A stretch of 64,000 nucleotides of DNA from Thalassobius sp965218685 (lineage in GTDB: Bacteria > Pseudomonadota > Alphaproteobacteria > Rhodobacterales > Rhodobacteraceae). The notes below the pieces were generated by a model that was not told the DNA's origin, did no database searches, and was given only the letters and a program-made list of their open reading frames with translations. The translations under genes and the position numbers were made by a program. Below are positions 52,368 through 61,252 of the stretch, one piece after another; within the stretch, counting starts at the first letter, position 1, and each line of letters starts with the position of its first letter. The DNA lies in contig NZ_OZ244657.1 in NCBI RefSeq assembly GCF_965218685.1, positions 2,108,001-2,172,000 of the forward strand, written 5' to 3'.

Positions 52368-54920
52368 TTATGCCTTTCGGATCCGCTGGACCATCTCCTG
52401 AGTATCGCGGCTCAGCTCTGGTTGGGACAGGATCCGGTCCAACTGGGTGGCGATAAGCGCTTGTCGGTCCGCGTCATAGCGTTTCCATGTTTCAAAGGCC
52501 GAGCACATCCGCGCTGTGGTTTGCGGGTTCAGCGGGTCCAGCTTGATCAGCCAGTCAGCCAACAGCGCATAGCCCGCGCCACTTGCCTGGTGGAAGGCGG
52601 CGGGGCTCATGGCCAGGGCGCCCAGGGTGGCGCGGAACCTGTTGGGGTTTTTCATGGTGAAATCGGCGTGCTGTGTCAGCGCCCGGGCCACATCGACCGC
52701 AGCCGCAGGATCAGCCTGCACGATCTGCATCGAGAACCACTTGTCGATCACAAGGCGGTCATGCTGCCATTGATCATAAAACGCCTGCGTCGCCGCCTTG
52801 CCCTTGCCCGCAGACAGAAGGCAGCCAAAGGCGGCCAGTTGCTGGGTCATGTTGTCGGCGGCATCATATTGCTTCTGCGCCTGAGCGCCGCCATCCAGAC
52901 GAGAGATCAGGGTCAGCGCGGTATTGGCCAGCGCCCGTGCCCCGGATTGGGCGGCGTCAGGTTGATAGACGTCTTCGGTCTGATACTGCGCGTAAAGCCG
53001 CGGCAGCAGGTCTTGCATATGCTGTGCCATCGCCTGTTTCTGCGTCTCAAGCGCCTGCCAGATCGTCTGGGGGTCGGGCGTTTCGTCCATGTCGAACAGG
53101 CTTTGGGCCAGCTCGTCCTGGCTGGGCAGGCTGGTAGCCAAGGCGCGAAAGGCCGGGTCCAGCGTGTCGTCGCGCAGCACTGCCGTCAGCGCCTCCAGAT
53201 AGGCGTCATCGGGCGCGGCGCCATCGCGGATCATGCGGATCAACCCATCGCGGGCCAGCGCGCGGCCAGATTCCCAGCGGTTGAACGGGTCGGTGTCATG
53301 CGCCAGCAGGAAGGCGCGTTCCGCATTGGTGGTCTCGCGCTGCAAAATCACTGGGGCCGAGAATTCACGCAGGATCGAGGGCACGGGTTTGGCGGCCAGC
53401 CCGTCGAATTTGAACGACTGCTCGGCCTCGGTCATCTCCAGCACGGTGGTCGGGACCACTTCATCCCCGTTGGGGTTCAGCAGACCGACGGCGATTGGGA
53501 TAACGCGCGGGTCTTTGACGTCCTGCCCCGGAGTGGGCGGCGTGTCCTGCCGGAAGGTAAGCGTATAGGTGCCGTTGTCGAACGCATCGCTGACAGATAC
53601 CCGAGGTGTGCCAGCCTGGCTATACCACCGTTTGAACTGGGTCAGATCGCGGCCAGTTGCGTCCTGAAATACCTGCAGCCAATCCTCGATCGTGGCGGCA
53701 TCGCCATCGTGGCGGTCAAAGTACAGGTCAAGCGCCTTGTAATACGCTTCGTCCCCGACCAGCGTTTTCAGCATTCCGATCAGTTCGGCGCCCTTTTCGT
53801 ACACTGTGGCTGTGTAGAAATTGTTGATCTCGACAAAGCTTTCGGGGCGCACCGGGTGGGCGAGGGGGCCGTTATCTTCACGGAACTGACGGCCACGCAG
53901 GGCGATCACGTCCTCGATCCGTTTCACGGATTCCGAGCGCATATCGGCGGTGAACTGCGCGTCGCGATAGACCGTCAGCCCCTCTTTCAAACACAGCTGG
54001 AACCAGTCGCGGCAGGTGATGCGGTTACCGGTCCAGTTGTGAAAGTATTCATGGGCGATGATCGCCTCGATCCGTTCGAAATTGGCATCGGTGGACGTGT
54101 CGGGCGAGGCCAGAACGCAGGACGAGTTAAAGATATTCAGCCCCTTGTTCTCCATTGCGCCCATGTTGAAATCGTCCACGGCGACGATGTTGAAAATGTC
54201 CAGATCGTATTCGCGGCCATAAACATCCTCGTCCCATTTCATGGACTTTTTCAGCGCCTCCATGCCAAAGGCGCATTTGCCCTCGTCGCCGGGGCGGACG
54301 TAGATGTTCAGGTCTACTTTTTTACCCGACTTGGTGATGAAACTGTCCGGATGGGCCACCAGATCGCCCGCAACCAAAGCGAACAGATAGGCGGGTTTGG
54401 GCCAGGGATCATGCCATTCGGCCCAGCCCTCTCCGCTGTCGGTGGGGTTGCCGTTGGACAGCAGCACGGGCTCTGATCCCTCGATCCGTACCGAGAAGAC
54501 GCTCATCACGTCAGGACGGTCGGGATAGAAGGTGATCTTGCGGAACCCCTCGGCCTCGCATTGGGTGCAATACATGCCGTTCGACATATAGAGCCCCTCA
54601 AGCGCGGTGTTGGTCACGGGGCTGACTTCAACCTCGGCCTCCCACACGAAGGGGGCGACCGGCACATCGCAGCTTAGGCCCTGCTGGGTCACGTTAGGCA
54701 TGACCTCGGCCCCGTCGATCCTGGCCCAGACCAGTTTCAACTGCTCGCCATGCAGGAAAAACGAACGGTCCGTGGCCTCGGGGTTGGGACGGAACGCGAT
54801 GCGGCTGATCACCCGCGTGGCATCGGGGGCCAGGCGAAAGGTCAGCTCGACCTTGTCCACGATAAAGCCAAAGGGCGTGTAATCGGACAGGTAGATGGTT
54901 TGCGGTGCAGCGTCTTTCAT
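52368..54920 (-). CDS. pepN: Aminopeptidase N
   Basis: This 850-residue M1-family zinc aminopeptidase of the E. coli PepN type works in the cytoplasm on short peptides. It has the exopeptidase motif GAMENKGLNIF and the zinc motif H290-E-Y-F-H294 with NWTGNR after it; the third ligand Glu lies in LKEGLTVYRD. The C-terminal helical domain ends in ELSRDTQEMVQRI. The start at 54920 (MKDAAPQTIYL) fits the family; the open frame upstream to 55055 lacks similarity. The gene is divergent from malate synthase. Confidence 0.97.
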   Translation of the reverse strand: MKDAAPQTIYLSDYTPFGFIVDKVELTFRLAPDATRVISRIAFRPNPEATDRSFFLHGEQLKLVWARIDGAEVMPNVTQQGLSCDVPVAPFVWEAEVEVSPVTNTALEGLYMSNGMYCTQCEAEGFRKITFYPDRPDVMSVFSVRIEGSEPVLLSNGNPTDSGEGWAEWHDPWPKPAYLFALVAGDLVAHPDSFITKSGKKVDLNIYVRPGDEGKCAFGMEALKKSMKWDEDVYGREYDLDIFNIVAVDDFNMGAMENKGLNIFNSSCVLASPDTSTDANFERIEAIIAHEYFHNWTGNRITCRDWFQLCLKEGLTVYRDAQFTADMRSESVKRIEDVIALRGRQFREDNGPLAHPVRPESFVEINNFYTATVYEKGAELIGMLKTLVGDEAYYKALDLYFDRHDGDAATIEDWLQVFQDATGRDLTQFKRWYSQAGTPRVSVSDAFDNGTYTLTFRQDTPPTPGQDVKDPRVIPIAVGLLNPNGDEVVPTTVLEMTEAEQSFKFDGLAAKPVPSILREFSAPVILQRETTNAERAFLLAHDTDPFNRWESGRALARDGLIRMIRDGAAPDDAYLEALTAVLRDDTLDPAFRALATSLPSQDELAQSLFDMDETPDPQTIWQALETQKQAMAQHMQDLLPRLYAQYQTEDVYQPDAAQSGARALANTALTLISRLDGGAQAQKQYDAADNMTQQLAAFGCLLSAGKGKAATQAFYDQWQHDRLVIDKWFSMQIVQADPAAAVDVARALTQHADFTMKNPNRFRATLGALAMSPAAFHQASGAGYALLADWLIKLDPLNPQTTARMCSAFETWKRYDADRQALIATQLDRILSQPELSRDTQEMVQRIRKA

Positions 54921-55123
54921 CGGGGCCTCAGGCTTGGGGTTGTTTTCAGCGACGTTATGGGGATCGGCGGTGGGCTTCAATGGCCAGTCTGCGGATGGGA
55001 TTATTCGCCAATTTTTGAAGCAGCTTGGTTCAAATTGGTAAAAAAAATTGACCACACTTGTTGCCTATAGGAAACTTCCGCTCTATTCAGGGGCAAGAGG
55101 ATGGCCAATCAAGGGGGAACGCA

Positions 55124-57280
55124 ATGACCAATAGCATCGACAAATACGGGCTGCATGTCGCGCCCGAGCTGCTGGAGTTCATCGAGCGCGAGGCGCTGCC
55201 CGGAACCGGTGTTTCATCCGACGATTTCTGGGCGGGTTTGTCGCGCATCACCCACGAGCTGGGTCCGAAAAACCGGGCGCTGTTGGAAAAACGCGAAGAA
55301 TTTCAGCAAATGCTGGACGCTTGGCACCAATCACATCGGGGCCAACCCCACGATGCCGCGGCCTACAAAGCCTATCTGGAAGAAATCGGATATCTGGTGC
55401 CCGAAGGCGCTGATTTCCAGATCGAGACCCAGAATGTCGACCCCGAGATCGCCCAGATCCCCGGCCCGCAGCTGGTGGTGCCGATCATGAATGCCCGGTT
55501 TGCGCTGAATGCGGCGAATGCGCGGTGGGGCTCTTTGTATGACGCTTTGTATGGCACCGATGCGCTGGGGGATTTGCCCAAGGGCGGGGCCTTTGACGTT
55601 GAACGCGGCGCGCGGGTGATTGCCTGGGCCAAGTCCTTTCTGGATCAGGCACTGCCGCTTGATGGGGCTGTCTGGGCGGACGTAGATAAACTGGCCGTAG
55701 ATGGCGACGCCCTGGTGATCGAGGCCAAGGGCACCTCCGTTTCCCTTAAGAATCCCAGCCAGTACGCGGGCCATGCCGAGCCCGACGGTTGGCGCATGTT
55801 CCTGTTCAAAAACAACGGTTTGGGCATCGAAATCCTGGTGAACTCCGAAAATCAGATCGGCGAGACCGATCCGGCTGGGATCGCCAGCGTTAACCTTGAA
55901 TCCGCCATGTCCGCCATCATGGATTGCGAGGACAGCGTCGCCGCCGTGGATGCCGCCGATAAGGTGCTGGCCTATGGCAACTGGCTGGGCCTGATGAAGG
56001 GCGATCTTTCTGAAACCTTTGAAAAGGGCGGTCAGACGATCACCCGGGAAATGCACGGCGATTTCACCTATACCGGCCCTGACGGCGCTCCCGTGCCAGT
56101 CAAATGCCGCAGCCTGATGCTGGTGCGTAACGTGGGTCACCTGATGACCAACCCGGCCATTGTGGACCGCGACGGGCTTGAGATCGGAGAGGGGTTGATG
56201 GACGCCCTGTGCACCACCCTGATCGCCATGCATGACCTGCGGAAAACCGACGGGATGCGCAATTCCGTCACGGGCTCGGTTTATGTGGTGAAGCCAAAAA
56301 TGCACGGCCCCGAAGAGGTCGCCTTTGCCGATGAGATCTTCTCGATGGTCGAGGACATCCTGGGCCTGCCGCAATACACCGTGAAACTGGGGATCATGGA
56401 CGAAGAGCGCCGCACCTCGGCCAACCTTAAGGAATGCATCCGCGCGGCCAAGCATCGGGTGGCCTTTATCAATACCGGTTTCCTGGACCGGACCGGCGAC
56501 GAGATCCACACCTCCATGGAGGCCGGGCCCTTCCTGCCAAAGGGCGAGATGAAGTCGACGCCCTGGATTCAGTCCTACGAGGATCGCAACGTCGATATCG
56601 GGCTGGCCTGCGGGTTGCAGGGGAAGGCTCAGATCGGCAAGGGGATGTGGGCGATGCCCGACCTGATGGCCGACATGCTGGAGGCCAAGATCGGCCACCC
56701 GATGTCGGGCGCGAACTGTGCCTGGGTGCCGTCGCCCACCGCCGCCACTTTGCACGCCACGCATTACCACAAGGTGGACGTGCTGGCCCGTCAGGATCAG
56801 ATCAAGGCCGGCGGCGCGCGTGGCACATTGGACGATTTGCTGACCATTCCGGTGGCCACGGGGCGCAATTTCAGTGACGCGGAAATCACCCGCGAGGTGG
56901 AAAACAACGCCCAGGGCATTCTGGGCTATGTGGTGCGCTGGGTGGACCAGGGGGTTGGGTGCTCGAAAGTGCCGGACATCAATGATATCGGCCTGATGGA
57001 GGACCGCGCAACCTGCCGGATCAGCTCTCAGGCGCTGGCCAACTGGCTGCATCATGGCGTTGTGTCAGAGGCGCGCGTGATGGAGGCGATGCGCAAAATG
57101 GCCGCTGTGGTGGACCGCCAGAACGCGGGCGACCCGCTCTATCGTCCCATGGCCCCCGGTTTTGACGGAATTGCCTTTCAGGCGGCCTGCGATCTGGTCT
57201 TCAAGGGTCGCGTGCAGCCCAGCGGCTATACCGAGCCGGTCTTGCATCAACGCCGACTGGAACTCAAAGCAACTGGTTGA
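55124..57280 (+). CDS. glcB: Malate synthase G
   Basis: This 718-residue enzyme condenses glyoxylate with acetyl-CoA to malate. The length and blocks are those of isoform G: ANARWGSLYDALYGTDA, DCEDSVAAVDAADKV, the catalytic MDEERRTSANL stretch and GKGMWAMPDLMADMLEAKIGHP. The ATG at 55124 is preceded by AAGGGGGAA. It probably forms an operon with the downstream DUF336 gene (60 bases away), a frequent partner in glycolate/glyoxylate metabolism. Confidence 0.97.
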   Translation: MTNSIDKYGLHVAPELLEFIEREALPGTGVSSDDFWAGLSRITHELGPKNRALLEKREEFQQMLDAWHQSHRGQPHDAAAYKAYLEEIGYLVPEGADFQIETQNVDPEIAQIPGPQLVVPIMNARFALNAANARWGSLYDALYGTDALGDLPKGGAFDVERGARVIAWAKSFLDQALPLDGAVWADVDKLAVDGDALVIEAKGTSVSLKNPSQYAGHAEPDGWRMFLFKNNGLGIEILVNSENQIGETDPAGIASVNLESAMSAIMDCEDSVAAVDAADKVLAYGNWLGLMKGDLSETFEKGGQTITREMHGDFTYTGPDGAPVPVKCRSLMLVRNVGHLMTNPAIVDRDGLEIGEGLMDALCTTLIAMHDLRKTDGMRNSVTGSVYVVKPKMHGPEEVAFADEIFSMVEDILGLPQYTVKLGIMDEERRTSANLKECIRAAKHRVAFINTGFLDRTGDEIHTSMEAGPFLPKGEMKSTPWIQSYEDRNVDIGLACGLQGKAQIGKGMWAMPDLMADMLEAKIGHPMSGANCAWVPSPTAATLHATHYHKVDVLARQDQIKAGGARGTLDDLLTIPVATGRNFSDAEITREVENNAQGILGYVVRWVDQGVGCSKVPDINDIGLMEDRATCRISSQALANWLHHGVVSEARVMEAMRKMAAVVDRQNAGDPLYRPMAPGFDGIAFQAACDLVFKGRVQPSGYTEPVLHQRRLELKATG

Positions 57281-57339
57281 TACGGTCGGGCAGGGCCCTT
57301 GGGCCCGCTCGGTTTCCCCAAATAACACAGGATAATCCC

Positions 57340-57768
57340 ATGGCAGACCTATCGCTTCGCAAGGCTCGCACGATCATTCGCAAGGTGTTCGAGGTGGGCC
57401 GAGAGATGGAGCTTAAACCGCTCAGCACTGTTGTTCTGGATGCGGGCGGCAATGTGATCGCCTTTGAACGCGGGGATGGCGCGGCGCCAGGTCGGTTCCA
57501 GATCGCCTTTGGCAAGGCCTACGGTACCGTGATGCTGGGCATGCCTGGCAAGGCGCAGATGGCCCGGGCCGAGCAGCAGCCCTATTTCATGACCGCGCTG
57601 GCCGGTGTCTATGGCGGCAACGTCGTTCCGGTGCCCGGTGGCGTGCTGGTGCGCAACAAGAAGGGTGTAGTCGTGGGGGCTGTTGGCGTGACCGGCGATA
57701 CCTCGGACAATGACGCCACCGCCGCGCTGGCCGGGATCGAATCCGTGGGGCTGTTCGGCGAGGCCTGA
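57340..57768 (+). CDS. GlcG/HbpS-like heme-binding family protein (DUF336)
   Basis: This 142-residue protein matches the DUF336 (GlcG/HbpS) family: PLSTVVLDAGGNVIAFERGDGAAPGR, IAFGKAYGTVMLGMP and GGVLVRNKKGVVVGAVGVTGDTSDND. The biochemical role of GlcG proteins is unsettled, while HbpS relatives bind heme. It sits directly after malate synthase, as glcG does in glycolate operons, so a link to glyoxylate use is likely. It has no signal peptide, unlike exported HbpS. Confidence 0.88.
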   Translation: MADLSLRKARTIIRKVFEVGREMELKPLSTVVLDAGGNVIAFERGDGAAPGRFQIAFGKAYGTVMLGMPGKAQMARAEQQPYFMTALAGVYGGNVVPVPGGVLVRNKKGVVVGAVGVTGDTSDNDATAALAGIESVGLFGEA

Positions 57769-57885
57769 TCTGTTGCCGCATCAGTGAGCAGACGCTGCCC
57801 CGGTGTGCGTTCGCGCGCAGTTTTCTTGTTTTGTCGCGGACGGGATGCATATATTCTGTGCGGTGAAAGTATGAAAAGGCGCGCC

Positions 57886-58662
57886 ATGACACGTCCCATT
57901 GTTGGTATTATCGGTAATCAGCATGTCATTCACGACACGTATCAGGTGCATGCCAGCGGGCAAATGAACACCGAGGCTGTTTCGTGTGTCTCGGGCTGTT
58001 TACCGCTGACCATCGCGCCCGATCCCCGTTTTGTCAGCGTCGAAGAACTGCTTGAGGCCTGCGACGGCTTTATGCTGACCGGCGGGCGCCCCAACGTCCA
58101 CCCCGAGGAATATGGCGAAGCGCCGACCGAAGCGCATGGCGATTTTGACCGCAGTCGCGATGCCATCACGCTGCCTTTGGTGCGCGCCTGCGTCGAGCGG
58201 GGCCAGCCTTTCCTTGGTATCTGCCGCGGCTTTCAAGAGGTGAACGTTGCCATGGGCGGGTCGCTCTACCCGGAAATTCGCGATCTGCCGGGCCGGATGA
58301 ACCACCGGATGCCGCCCGACGGCACGCTGGAGGAAAAATTTGCCTTGCGCCATAAGGTCAGCTTTTCCGAGGGCGGGGTTTTTCACAAGCTGATGGGCGC
58401 CCAGGAGGTGATGACCAACACGCTGCACGGGCAGGGGATCAAAACCCCTGGCGCCCGGATCGTGATTGACGGCTACGCCCCCGATGGCACCCCCGAGGCG
58501 ATCTATGTCGAGGGGGCCAGGGGATTTACCTGCTCGGTTCAGTGGCACCCCGAATGGGACGCGGCCAACGATCCCGTTTCACGTCCCTTGTTCACGGCAT
58601 TTGGTGATGCGGTTCGGGCCTGGGCCGCGGGAAAGAAAGAAAAAGTGCTGCGCCCGGCCTAA
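57886..58662 (+). CDS. Class I glutamine amidotransferase-like gamma-glutamyl hydrolase (peptidase C26, PuuD-like)
   Basis: This is a 258-residue hydrolase with the nucleophile elbow FLGICRGFQEVNVA (Cys113) and the His-Glu pair in VQWHPEWD (about 225-232). The N-terminal GIIGNQHVI and FMLTGGRPNVHPEEYG blocks are those of PuuD-type gamma-glutamyl-GABA hydrolases. Substrate specificity is inferred only. The start at 57886 has an AAGG 9 bases upstream; an ATG at 57871 is possible. No puu genes are adjacent. Confidence 0.9.
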   Translation: MTRPIVGIIGNQHVIHDTYQVHASGQMNTEAVSCVSGCLPLTIAPDPRFVSVEELLEACDGFMLTGGRPNVHPEEYGEAPTEAHGDFDRSRDAITLPLVRACVERGQPFLGICRGFQEVNVAMGGSLYPEIRDLPGRMNHRMPPDGTLEEKFALRHKVSFSEGGVFHKLMGAQEVMTNTLHGQGIKTPGARIVIDGYAPDGTPEAIYVEGARGFTCSVQWHPEWDAANDPVSRPLFTAFGDAVRAWAAGKKEKVLRPA

Positions 58663-58664
58663 GT

Positions 58665-61106
58665 TTAGGCCGACTGCAGTAACTTCGCTTCGTATTCTTT
58701 CAGACAGGGGCGCGCGGTGTCCCCATAGCTTTCAGGGTCCGAGCGCAGTTCGGGGAAAATCGCGAACAGCTCTTCGCGGGCGTGATCCATGATGCCATTC
58801 AGCCCGTGCCGACCGGGGTGATAGCTTTCGCTTTCCGCACCTTCGGCAAAGATCACCTCGTGCTGGTCGAACAGGATATGCACATAGTCGATACAGTCCT
58901 TTTCCACCTGCCGGATGGACTTGCCATTGACCAGATGCCGCGCAGCCACAAAGGCCTCGGCCGTGTTGAACAGAAGGTTCACGTTGGACGAACGCAGCAG
59001 CATCCGGTGCTGCGGTGACACCAGCAGCGGACGGGTGTTCCCAATCGCGCCCGGCGCAAAGCGGATCGGGGCGAAATCCCCGGTGCCTTTTACCTCGCGC
59101 CGCCCAGCCCAGCGAACAGGCTGGACGCCATTGTCACGGGTAATGACCAGATCACCGGGGCGCAATTCCTCGATCCGGCGGGGGCCGAAAGGGGTGCTGA
59201 TGCGCGTACCCGCCTTAAAGCAGATGATGATATTCTCGATATTTTCGAAGTTCACCACGGTACCGTCCAGCAGGGTCGCAAAGCCGCTGAGGCCCCCGCT
59301 TTGGTCATCGGTATTGGTGTAGGTGACGTCGCCAAAACCGACAAGGCCGCCAAAATCCAGCGTGTCGCCATCGGTTTCGCCGGTCTCTCCGCCTTCGATC
59401 GTGATGGTGCCACCGCCCAGCCAGTCTTCGTCCAGCTCGAAGGTGTCATCGCCGCTGCCGCCGGTGACCATGTCGCCGCTGCCGACGCGCAACAGATCGT
59501 CGCCCGCCCCGCCATCCAGCACATCAGCGCCAGCGCCGCCGATCAGCGTGTCGTCGCCCTCGCCGCCGAACAGGCTGTCGTCGCCGCCGGCGCCATCCAT
59601 CAAATCATTGCCCGCACCACCGTAAAAGACGTTGGTCCAGTCCACGCCCTGGCCGTCATAGCCTGTCAGCGTGTCATCCCAGTCTGAACCGATGATACCA
59701 TCCAGACCGCCGGCCAGGGTGTCGCCGGTCGCGTCGCCGCCGGTGGCGGTGTTGGCGCCCAGGTCGATGTTAACGCCTTCGTCCGAGCCGCTGTAGTCCA
59801 CGAAATCCATGCCCGCGCCACCGCTGAGGCTGTCGCCCCCGTCGCCGCCCGAAATCGTGTCGTCCCCGTCGCCGCCAAAAATGGTGTCGCTGCCCGCGTC
59901 ACCGCTTAGGCTGTCGGCGCCGTCCTCGCCATAGATCAGGTCGTCGCCTTCGCCGCCCGATATCGTGTCATCGCCAGCCACGACCGGAACCGTTTCGAAA
60001 TGCACATCCGAGACAGACAGCGCCTGACCGTTCCCAAACCCGTTGTCATAGTTGATGGTGATGGACTGCAGCGGGCCGGGGATGGTCACAAGGATCGAGC
60101 CATCCGCGTCGGTAAAACTGTTCGGCGTCAGGCTGGCCGTGATCGTACCGTCGGACAATGCGTCGTCGCCGGTCCCGCTAAGCGAAACAGTGACCGTATT
60201 GCCGTTCGCATCGATTGCGGTGATTGTGATGATGTCTTGCCAGCTGTCGCTGGAGCCGTCGATATCGTGGATCCGAAAGCTGACGTTCTGCACGTCATCC
60301 GAGTAGGAATCAGGATCGGTCGATCTGAAGGAAATCGTCGTGGTCGAGGTGTCGCCTTGCCCGCTGCCGGTAAGCGACAGGGTCGAGAACGGATCAAACG
60401 GCTCGCCCGTTCCGACATAGGTCGAGCCGGAGCTTTCGACGGAGAATCCGGTTGCATTGCCGTCGTTGGTGAAACCGACGGTGACCTCCATCACGCCAGT
60501 GGTTTGGGTAAAGCCACCCGAGATGTCGGCCTCATCCGGGCCTGCCGCGCTCCAGTCCAGGAATTCAGAGGTCGAGCTGGCCGCAGTGACGTTGTCGCCA
60601 TAGATCGTGTCGTTGCCGGCGCCGCCGTCGATGACATCGCTGCCGCCACCGCCGCTGATAACATCATCGCCTTCGCCGGCCTGTACGGTATCGTCGCCAT
60701 CCTGCGCCTCGATACTATCGCCCATCCCACCTGCGCCGGTGCCCACGCCGTCATCGACCTGGTCAGTATCCACATCCACATAGGAGGCGTCGATCAGATC
60801 ATCGCCCCCGGTGCCCGAGACAACGCCATCAGGCTGCGGATAGGCGGGGGCGTCATTGACTTCGCCAGAATCCATGCGGCGCGGCATGACATCGGGCACG
60901 AAATAGACGTTGCCATCCGTGCCCTCGTAATAGGTGCCTTCCATGTTGTATTCGGTGACATTCAGCCGGAACCCAAGCCTTCCACTGAACGTAATACTGC
61001 CCGAGCCCAACACGGTCTCCGTGCTGAAACTGGTGGCGTTTGTATTCAATTGGTCGCCTGAATCCAGAGATCCATCACCCAAACTGACCAAAAAACCGGT
61101 GGGCAT
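58665..61106 (-). CDS. RTX-repeat secreted protein with C-terminal Hint domain
   Basis: This is an 813-residue, very acidic protein. The N-terminal third holds a domain that starts MPTGFLVSLGDGSLDSGD. Blocks of GGxGxDxxx nonapeptide RTX repeats bind calcium (GNDTIYGDN, GDDTISGGD, GGDSLSGG and others, in two clusters near 155-185 and 390-560). A beta-rich segment lies between. From Cys629, CFKAGTRISTPFGPRRIEEL starts a Hint (hedgehog/intein-like, Hint_2) domain with a downstream SPQHRMLL block. Such proteins go through type I secretion. The start at 61106 has AGGAGC 5 bases before it. No secretion genes are in the window. Confidence 0.9.
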   Translation of the reverse strand: MPTGFLVSLGDGSLDSGDQLNTNATSFSTETVLGSGSITFSGRLGFRLNVTEYNMEGTYYEGTDGNVYFVPDVMPRRMDSGEVNDAPAYPQPDGVVSGTGGDDLIDASYVDVDTDQVDDGVGTGAGGMGDSIEAQDGDDTVQAGEGDDVISGGGGSDVIDGGAGNDTIYGDNVTAASSTSEFLDWSAAGPDEADISGGFTQTTGVMEVTVGFTNDGNATGFSVESSGSTYVGTGEPFDPFSTLSLTGSGQGDTSTTTISFRSTDPDSYSDDVQNVSFRIHDIDGSSDSWQDIITITAIDANGNTVTVSLSGTGDDALSDGTITASLTPNSFTDADGSILVTIPGPLQSITINYDNGFGNGQALSVSDVHFETVPVVAGDDTISGGEGDDLIYGEDGADSLSGDAGSDTIFGGDGDDTISGGDGGDSLSGGAGMDFVDYSGSDEGVNIDLGANTATGGDATGDTLAGGLDGIIGSDWDDTLTGYDGQGVDWTNVFYGGAGNDLMDGAGGDDSLFGGEGDDTLIGGAGADVLDGGAGDDLLRVGSGDMVTGGSGDDTFELDEDWLGGGTITIEGGETGETDGDTLDFGGLVGFGDVTYTNTDDQSGGLSGFATLLDGTVVNFENIENIIICFKAGTRISTPFGPRRIEELRPGDLVITRDNGVQPVRWAGRREVKGTGDFAPIRFAPGAIGNTRPLLVSPQHRMLLRSSNVNLLFNTAEAFVAARHLVNGKSIRQVEKDCIDYVHILFDQHEVIFAEGAESESYHPGRHGLNGIMDHAREELFAIFPELRSDPESYGDTARPCLKEYEAKLLQSA

Positions 61107-61252
61107 GAAACTGCTCCTGCCTCTGAGGGAAAACCCTCGAACTTGCCTCAACGTGCCATCTTTATCGTGGCATTTGAGTTTACATTACGTGAACTCGACT
61201 ATTTCAGCAAGTTTTCCGGTGTTTTTCAGGGCAAAAGTAGCTTTCTGACGGG

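Noticed and set aside
52347..54476. 709-aa plus-strand frame
   Set aside because: Shadow of pepN, whose zinc-binding motifs are intact on the minus strand.
55331..57055. 574-aa minus-strand frame
   Set aside because: Shadow of malate synthase G.
60000..61061. 353-aa plus-strand frame opposite the RTX gene
   Set aside because: RTX repeats (GGxGxD) give open antisense frames; the sequence has no domain of its own.
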